Shown: positions 14,329 through 18,718 of the stretch, piece after piece
Position numbering within the stretch: the first letter of the stretch is position 1
How the letters are laid out: every line of letters starts with the position of its first letter
Source of the DNA: CAYZYO01 sp964482585
GTDB lineage: Bacteria; Bacillota; Syntrophomonadia; Syntrophomonadales; Syntrophomonadaceae
Assembly: GCA_964482585.1 (NCBI GenBank)
Contig: CAYZYO010000041.1
Coordinates: 1-18,718 of the forward strand
Length of the DNA: 18,718 nt
Reading direction: 5' to 3'
Program-made: the position numbers and the translations under genes
Notes under the pieces: model-generated
The model's database searches: none
Told to the model about the DNA's origin: nothing
What the model saw: only the letters and a program-made list of their open reading frames with translations

Positions 14329-15432
14329 TTACCTGGTTAATCCCTCCAGAATTTCTGCAGACGGTTTGTTGGGTATTGTGGCTACAGTTTCTCCCTGGAA
14401 GGTAAAAGTATTATAATCCAAATCGTTAATTTCACCGATTACCCCGGCAATACCATTTTTGCAGCGGATCGCCTCTAATACTTCTTCAACATCCTGGGGT
14501 TCCACCTGAACCAGCATACGGGCTTGACTTTCACAAATAAATATTTCTTCCGGAGAAATTCCAGATGTTTTTAAGGGGACTTTATCCAATTCTATCCTGG
14601 CTCCAAGTCCTCCATATCGAGCTGACTCACAAACAGCAGCCCCTATGCCAGCCGCTCCTAAATCAGAACACGCCTTTATTTTTCCCGTAGTAAAAGCGGC
14701 TAAAGTAGCCTCCATAGTAGTTTTTTCTTCAGTGAAGCAGGCAACAGCCGGCTCCATAACTGATACTAACCCGGCTCTGTACAGGGTATCATTGCCATCT
14801 GAACCTGTCTCCCCGATAATAATAATTTTATCTCCCGGGGTTTTAGCTGGTTTTGTAAGAGGCTCTTTGGTAACCTGTTTCCCGATTATAGATACTACTG
14901 TTGCTGGAACAATATCAGAAAAAGAAGTGGAAAAACCACCTCCGACCACAAATACCCCCATGGTCTCGCACATATCTGCAATCCCTTTCAGCATTATATT
15001 AACTCGTTCCTGACTGGTCATTATTTTACATTGACCACAGGTACATTCCCCTTGAAAACCACATGGACCTACAATAACTTCCTCTTCTAACGGCCGAGTA
15101 CCGATAAAATCCAAAAGAAACATGGGTCTGGCTCCCATGGCCACTACATCACGCATGGCTCCACCGGCTCCTGTAGCTGCAGCATCATACGGCCGGGGAA
15201 CACATGGTGAACAATGGCTTTCCATTTTAGCAGCAATAAAACAATCGGTACCTGGAATTCTAAATACTGCGGCATCATCATTAGCATCAGGCCCAACCAG
15301 CAAAGCTCCAGGCCATATTTGCTCAACCTTTTGATTAAGCTGCTTAAATAACCCAAAATCAATAGCCTTGTCCGTGTTGTGATGCAGGTGAACAAATAGA
15401 GCATGTATAAGCGCCTTTTCAACTTTATTCAT
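14329..15432 (-). CDS. Half-length PurL-like (AIR synthase-related) protein with Cys cluster
   Basis: 367 residues, half the length of small PurL and equivalent to one of its two AIRS-type halves. PurL-like landmarks: AAKMESH (67-73), PYDAAATGAGGAMRDVVAMGARP (81-103, in two adjoining motifs), GDKIIIIGETG (200-210), ACSDLGAAGIGAA (254-266) and ISPEEIFICESQARMLV (292-308). Two oddities stand out. The family ETHNHP catalytic stretch is here ESHCSPC, so the Asn and second His are replaced by Cys74 and Ser75. There is also a cysteine motif C-x5-C-x-C-x2-C at Cys124, 130, 132 and 135, suited to zinc or an Fe-S cluster. Canonical FGAM synthesis is unlikely, because purS and purQ are absent and the key residues differ. 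RBS TAGGAGGTAG supports the ATG. Last gene of the fumarase-type operon. Confidence 0.8.
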   Translation of the reverse strand: MNKVEKALIHALFVHLHHNTDKAIDFGLFKQLNQKVEQIWPGALLVGPDANDDAAVFRIPGTDCFIAAKMESHCSPCVPRPYDAAATGAGGAMRDVVAMGARPMFLLDFIGTRPLEEEVIVGPCGFQGECTCGQCKIMTSQERVNIMLKGIADMCETMGVFVVGGGFSTSFSDIVPATVVSIIGKQVTKEPLTKPAKTPGDKIIIIGETGSDGNDTLYRAGLVSVMEPAVACFTEEKTTMEATLAAFTTGKIKACSDLGAAGIGAAVCESARYGGLGARIELDKVPLKTSGISPEEIFICESQARMLVQVEPQDVEEVLEAIRCKNGIAGVIGEINDLDYNTFTFQGETVATIPNKPSAEILEGLTR

Positions 15433-15484
15433 AAATCTACCTCCTACATATTTTCTATCTAGAAAAATTTTTTACTGGATATAT

Positions 15485-16102
15485 TTATTCGAGATAATCC
15501 ACATACTGGCAGATTTCCTCTACAACAGCATCTTTCCTTATATTAAACTCTTTTTTGTTCTTTTCAAAAAGGTTGTTGCCCCTGGTATCAATAGAAACGA
15601 TTAAAGGACCAAATTCCTTTACCTGCATCACCCACATGGCCTCAGGCATTCCTAAATCCAACCATTCTACAGCTTTGACCTCCTCTACACAATCAGCCGC
15701 TAATACCGCACAACCTCCAGGGAAAACTGTATGTATTGCCTTGTACTGCTGACATCCTTTAGCAGTATCTTTTCCCATGCCGCCTTTGCCTATAATGATC
15801 TTTACTCCAGTTTTATGGATAAATTCTTTTTCGTATTTTTCCATGCGCATACTTGTTGTCGGCCCTATAGATACAACTCTGTATTTCCCCTCTTTTCCCG
15901 GTATTTCCTGCATAATCGGGCCGGCATGGAAAATAGCCATGCTGTCTAAATCTACCGGCAGCTGCTTATTCTGTTTTATCAATCGCTGATGCACATCATC
16001 CCTGCAGGTCACCAGGCAACCATTAAGATATATAATATCGCCGATTGCCAGTTTATCTATGTCTACCTCTTGAAAAGGTGTGCTTAATATTTTCTTTATC
16101 AT
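15485..16102 (-). CDS. Class I fumarase/tartrate dehydratase-type hydro-lyase, beta subunit
   Basis: 205 residues, matching the C-terminal (swivelling) domain of class I fumarases. Motifs: GDIIYLNGCLVTCRDDVHQR (21-40, in place of the usual TARD), FHAGPIM, SIGPTTSMRMEKYE (78-91), IIGKGGMGKDT near 102-112, FPGGCAVLA and FGPLIVSID. It forms a heterodimer with the alpha subunit to hydrate fumarate or dehydrate a related hydroxy-diacid. The start ATG overlaps the alpha stop (ATGA), and AAAGGAGC lies upstream, so synthesis is coupled. The next gene (PurL-like) starts 52 bp downstream. Confidence 0.9.
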   Translation of the reverse strand: MIKKILSTPFQEVDIDKLAIGDIIYLNGCLVTCRDDVHQRLIKQNKQLPVDLDSMAIFHAGPIMQEIPGKEGKYRVVSIGPTTSMRMEKYEKEFIHKTGVKIIIGKGGMGKDTAKGCQQYKAIHTVFPGGCAVLAADCVEEVKAVEWLDLGMPEAMWVMQVKEFGPLIVSIDTRGNNLFEKNKKEFNIRKDAVVEEICQYVDYLE

Positions 16103-16998
16103 AATATTGCTCCTTTATGTGAAAGGATTTCATATCCCATGTTTGAATCCACTTTTATCAGAGCTCTCCTATGGGCCCAGCATCCGGTAGATAGCCCTAC
16201 CGCAAGTGTTGCCGGATGACGTGCTGCCTGTTCAATATGTACCCCCATCACAGATGATTCTCCACCAAGCCCACCGGGTCCTATTTTAATCTTGTTCAAT
16301 CCTGATTCGATTTGAAATTCCAGGTCAGCCCCGTGAGGATTAGTATTATGCGAGCCTAAAGGACGCAGTAAGGCCTTTTTAGATAATTTAGCGGCAACTT
16401 CTACAGAACCGGCAATACCAATTCCGATTAAAAGAGGAGGACAGGCATTAACACCGTACGAGGTAACCTGGTCAAATACAAATTTTACTATTCCCTCATA
16501 TCCCTCCAAAGGCATTAAGACCTTTGCTGCTCCTGGAAGACTACAGCCTCCACCAGCCATATATACATATATTTTAACCTCGTCACTGTCCGGAACCAGT
16601 TCCCAATCAATCCAGGGAATCCTGGTTCCCACATTGTTCCCGGTATTTTTCTCATCGAATATTTCAACTGCATTATGACGCAAAGGCCCGATGATGGTTG
16701 CTCTTTTTACGGCTTCAACCAGGCAATCCCCTATTTCAGCCAGCAGTGGAAATTTAGTTCCTACCTGAACGAAATACTGGATTATACCGGTATCCTGGCA
16801 GCACGGCCGGTTTAATCTGTCAGCCATATCAAGGTTTTCAAACATAGCATCGTAGATAATCCTCGCTAAAGCGGTATCTTCTTTCTCTCTGAGTTCTTTT
16901 AGTTTTGCATAAACATCATCAGGGAGATACCTGCCTGCATATGCCGTAAATCTGGCTATGGTATCAATAAACTTCTCGCGTTGTTCTTTTTTATTCAT
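16099..16998 (-). CDS. Class I fumarase/tartrate dehydratase-type hydro-lyase, alpha subunit ([4Fe-4S])
   Basis: 299 residues. Three cysteines fit the spacing of E. coli FumA cluster ligands: Cys67 in CCQDTG, Cys186 in NACPPLLIGIGIAGS, and Cys273 in GLSTGCWAHRR. The first interval (119 residues) is the same as I recall for FumA. LGSHNTNPHGADLEFQ (214-229) is another family block. In place of the usual GGGSE-type glycine loop it has GGGCSLPGAAKVLMP (149-163), which may mark a subgroup. It could therefore act on L-tartrate or another hydroxy-diacid rather than fumarate. The ATG has GGAGG seven bases upstream. First gene of the operon alpha-beta-PurL-like. A TATAAT at 17018-17023 (minus) is a candidate -10, but the -35 is weak and the leader would be very short. 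Confidence 0.9.
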   Translation of the reverse strand: MNKKEQREKFIDTIARFTAYAGRYLPDDVYAKLKELREKEDTALARIIYDAMFENLDMADRLNRPCCQDTGIIQYFVQVGTKFPLLAEIGDCLVEAVKRATIIGPLRHNAVEIFDEKNTGNNVGTRIPWIDWELVPDSDEVKIYVYMAGGGCSLPGAAKVLMPLEGYEGIVKFVFDQVTSYGVNACPPLLIGIGIAGSVEVAAKLSKKALLRPLGSHNTNPHGADLEFQIESGLNKIKIGPGGLGGESSVMGVHIEQAARHPATLAVGLSTGCWAHRRALIKVDSNMGYEILSHKGAIL

Positions 16999-17131
16999 TC
17001 AATATCCTCCAACAGGTATTATAATAGGCAAAACAGCCCTTAAAAGCAAACTTTTTACGCTGCTCTCACATTCGACAGCCCAGTCCAGTAATGATTCCAC
17101 TGCGCAAAGTAGTATTTATGCATTATATACC

Positions 17132-17201
17132 GTAGAGGAGACTTCAGTCTACGACCAGCCGCAATTCAGGGTGTAAGGGCGGCGACTGAAGTCGCCTCTA
17201 C
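17132..17201 (+). repeat. 70-bp double-hairpin repeat core (third copy)
   Basis: Exactly the same length and layout as 11806-11875: GTAGAGGAGACTTCAGTCT at the left, GGCGACTGAAGTCGCCTCTA at the right, and a middle GACCAGCCGCAATTCAGGGT shared with the second copy. The left hairpin has changed to AGACT-TC-AGTCT while the right remains GGCGACT-GA-AGTCGCC. The long left arm found in copies 1 and 2 is missing here apart from TATACC before the core. It sits in the gap between the FAH gene and the fumarase-type operon. Confidence 0.85.
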
Positions 17202-17226
17202 GGTTTCTACGGTTCTATCTACGGTT
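17197..17226 (+). repeat. Three TCTACGGTT repeats at the edge of the 70-bp core
   Basis: TCTACGGTT occurs at 17197-17205, 17206-17214 and 17218-17226. The first overlaps the end of the core, so this looks like slippage or repeated insertion at the element boundary. Copy 2 has a related CTACGATTCTATCCGGTT in the same place. The rest of the gap to 17298 has only a small TTACT/AGTAA palindrome (17264-17277). Confidence 0.7.
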
Positions 17227-17298
17227 CTGTCCGATAAAATGATTCCATTAAGCCTTTATTTTCTTACTAATCAGTAATAGATTTTTAAAATATCAGTT

Positions 17299-18183
17299 TC
17301 AACAACTAACCGATACCCTATTAACCAGTTTCCCTACTTTTTCAATATAACACTCTATAGTATCTCCATCGTTAAGAAATTTAGGGGGATCAAAACCCAT
17401 GCCAACTCCACTCGGAGTTCCGGTACATATTATATCACCTGGTTTTAATGTCATTCCTTTTGATAAATCACTAATAATATATGGTATATCAAAGATCATA
17501 TTTCTGGTGTTGGATGCTTGCCTCAGCTCTCCGTTTATACTACATTGAATATCCAATTCAACCGAAAAAGGAATTTCTTCCTTAGATACTATCCAGGGAC
17601 CCATGGGACAGAAATAGTCCAGGCTTTTTCCTTTATGCCACTGCTGGTGTTTAGCCTGCAGATCTCTGGCAGAGACATCATTTACTATGGTATACCCGAA
17701 AACATAATCTTCTGCTTCCTTAGAATTAATATTTATCCCTTCTTTGCCAATTATTACTGCCAGTTCAACCTCATAATCTACCTGTTTGGTAATCTGACGG
17801 GAAAACTTAATCAGATCGCCATGGGCTACTGCCGGAGCGGCTGTTTTGGTAAAATAAATTGGATGTTTAGGAATATCCTTATTGGCAATTGGATTTATTA
17901 TTTCCCTGACATGTTCCTCATAGTTTTTGCCCAGGCAGAAGACATTTCTTTTGGGATACGGAATGGGCGCGAGCAGCCTAACCGAATCTGCCGGCAGGTA
18001 TTTATAATCCTGGGCATCGATTATATGTTTAATATTTTCTATCATTCTCTCATTCATTCTTTCTATTAAATCAATCATCGAATTAGTATTTAACCTTAAA
18101 TTAATATTTAATGGTATAATTCTGTCGTTATTAAAGATACCTACGTTTTCCTCTCCGTTATAACAATAACTAATAAATTTCAT
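17299..18183 (-). CDS. Fumarylacetoacetate hydrolase (FAH) family protein
   Basis: 294 residues, the size of single-domain FAHD1-like enzymes. Conserved elements: NVFCLGKNYEEHVRE (80-94), PIYFTKTAAPAVAHGD (108-123), DYEVELAVIIGKE (136-148) with metal ligands Glu138 and Glu140, IVNDVSARDLQ (166-176) with Asp169, SLDYFCPMGPWIV (187-199), and GDIICTGTPSGVGMG near 249-263. Relatives hydrolyse or decarboxylate acylpyruvates, oxaloacetate or 2-hydroxy-dienedioates with Mg2+. The exact substrate cannot be told. It lies upstream of, but is separated by 300 bp and a repeat from, the fumarase-type operon, suggesting related dicarboxylate metabolism. AAGGGGAA lies about nine bases before the ATG. Confidence 0.9.
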   Translation of the reverse strand: MKFISYCYNGEENVGIFNNDRIIPLNINLRLNTNSMIDLIERMNERMIENIKHIIDAQDYKYLPADSVRLLAPIPYPKRNVFCLGKNYEEHVREIINPIANKDIPKHPIYFTKTAAPAVAHGDLIKFSRQITKQVDYEVELAVIIGKEGININSKEAEDYVFGYTIVNDVSARDLQAKHQQWHKGKSLDYFCPMGPWIVSKEEIPFSVELDIQCSINGELRQASNTRNMIFDIPYIISDLSKGMTLKPGDIICTGTPSGVGMGFDPPKFLNDGDTIECYIEKVGKLVNRVSVSC

Positions 18184-18233
18184 TAATAGCTTTTCCCCTT
18201 CATAAAGTATCTTCAGCTGCCAGAAAAATTTTA

Positions 18234-18263
18234 ACTATATTTATCATAGGATACTGGTAACAA
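18234..18263 (-). promoter_or_regulatory. Candidate promoter of the FAH-family gene
   Basis: On the minus strand TTGTTA (18258-18263) and TATAGT (18234-18239) are 18 bp apart. The predicted start leaves a leader of about 45 nt containing the AAGGGG ribosome binding site. Confidence 0.45.
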
Positions 18264-18522
18264 AATTTTTTACTTAAACATTTTATCATAGTTATGAGTC
18301 TATATTAGAAAATATTTAATATTGCCTGTGAAAAATTATTAATTATAGTTGGTCGGTTGGTCGGTTGGTCAGTTGGTCAGGTGGATAATAGATATGGATT
18401 TATAACAATGGTAATTCTGCTAAACAAAAAGCAAAAAGTCCTTTTGAGATAGCTTCGCTATCCTATATTCGCAGGGGCTATATGTCATTCAGAGCGCTGT
18501 GAACAACTCCTGCATCTATAGA

Positions 18523-18590
18523 GGAGACTTTAGTCTCCGGCCTGGCAGAGAATAACCGTTTTTAAGGGAGACTTAGTCTCCCTTAAAAAC
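18523..18590. repeat. Variant double-hairpin repeat with a 33-nt palindrome
   Basis: First stem GGAGACT-TT-AGTCTCC (18523-18538). Second stem GTTTTTAAGGGAGACT (18558-18573) faces its perfect complement (18575-18590) around a single T. The GAGGAGACTT start is close to the left end of the 17132 copy, so this is probably a diverged relative of the 70-bp family. Confidence 0.7.
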
Positions 18591-18662
18591 TGACCAACTA
18601 CCCAACTGACCAACCGACCAACTAACCCACTGACCAACTACCCAACTGACCAACCGACCAAC
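18590..18662. repeat. 40-bp tandem repeat built of GACCAACT/GACCAACC octamers
   Basis: The unit beginning CTGACCAACTACCCAACTGA starts at 18590 and again at 18630; the second copy matches for 33 bases, then diverges into more GACCAACC octamers. These are the reverse complement of the octamers at 18348-18379. Confidence 0.8.
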
Positions 18663-18718
18663 CGACCAACTATAATATTCTTAATTTAGCACTATATTTA
18701 ATGATAATAATATATGAT

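Larger units (their letters stand above)
18342..18676. repeat. 335-bp composite repeat element with perfect 31-bp terminal inverted repeats
   Basis: The left end (18342-18372) begins ATTATAGTTGGTCGGTTGG. Its exact reverse complement closes the element at 18646-18676. The left arm contains four octamers of the GTTGGTCG/GTTGGTCA type (18348-18379). Inside are a GATAGC-TTC-GCTATC hairpin (18448-18462), a REP-like hairpin pair (18523-18590) and 40-bp tandem repeats. There is no open reading frame of note. It resembles a non-autonomous MITE-like or nested repeat. The remaining bases of 18184-18718 contain no gene. Confidence 0.75.

Noticed and set aside
14645..15013. Plus-strand 122-codon frame
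   Set aside because: Antisense to the PurL-like gene; low-complexity Ser/Pro/Val content and no ribosome binding site.
14329..15432. Assignment as a canonical purL
   Set aside because: Half length, altered catalytic stretch and no purS or purQ nearby; only superfamily membership is supported.
17518..18069. Plus-strand 183-codon frame
   Set aside because: Antisense to the conserved FAH-family gene, with aromatic-rich composition typical of a shadow frame.
18342..18676. CRISPR array
   Set aside because: The repeats are contiguous octamers and a 40-bp tandem pair without regular unique spacers, and no cas gene is present.

Overview
The window looks like chromosome of a low-GC, spore-forming, anaerobic member of the Clostridia. 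The basis is indirect: two spore-coat-type YheC/YheD proteins, a UPF0182 membrane protein, a PF09818/COG3044 ATPase, an oxygen-sensitive class I (Fe-S) two-subunit fumarase, Gram-positive Shine-Dalgarno sequences (AGGAGG-like) before most genes, AT-rich intergenic DNA, and a tRNA gene with an encoded CCA. Genus and species cannot be fixed from the sequence alone.

Layout. Positions 1-241 hold the inverted copy of a dispersed repeat. Two tandem YheC/YheD ATP-grasp genes (242-2961, minus) follow. They are divergent from a two-gene operon (3106-4558, plus) encoding a DUF523/TudS-like Fe-S protein and a PP-loop ATPase of the tRNA-thiolation type; the two frames overlap. A strong bidirectional hairpin separates this operon from a convergent pair (4587-7913, minus): the UPF0182 integral membrane protein and, downstream of it, an SGNH/GDSL hydrolase. 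Next come the ABC-class ATPase (8094-9818, minus) and D-Ala-D-Ala ligase (10051-10980, minus). A gene-poor stretch (10981-12062) holds a 35-residue membrane peptide with a good sigma-A-type promoter and the direct copy of the repeat seen at 1-231. An orphan GcvH-like lipoyl protein (12063-12461, plus) converges on an unrecognised 381-residue helical protein (12477-13622, minus). A tRNA-Trp(CCA) with its own promoter and terminator sits at 13922-13997.

The right end is a minus-strand metabolic block: fumarylacetoacetate-hydrolase-family enzyme (17299-18183), then, after a repeat-bearing gap, an operon of fumarase-type alpha subunit, beta subunit (ATGA overlap) and a half-length PurL-like protein with an unusual cysteine cluster. 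The operon ends in a textbook terminator. The last 500 bases contain no gene but a dense nest of repeats bounded by perfect 31-bp terminal inverted repeats.

Most interesting points: the overlapping DUF523/PP-loop pair, which suggests coupled sulfur insertion and removal; the Cys-rich half-PurL beside the Fe-S hydro-lyase; and a family of 70-bp double-hairpin repeats. One pair of these belongs to about 255-bp inverted copies that bracket an 11.4-kb segment. No CRISPR array, intact transposase, prophage gene or complete insertion sequence is visible.
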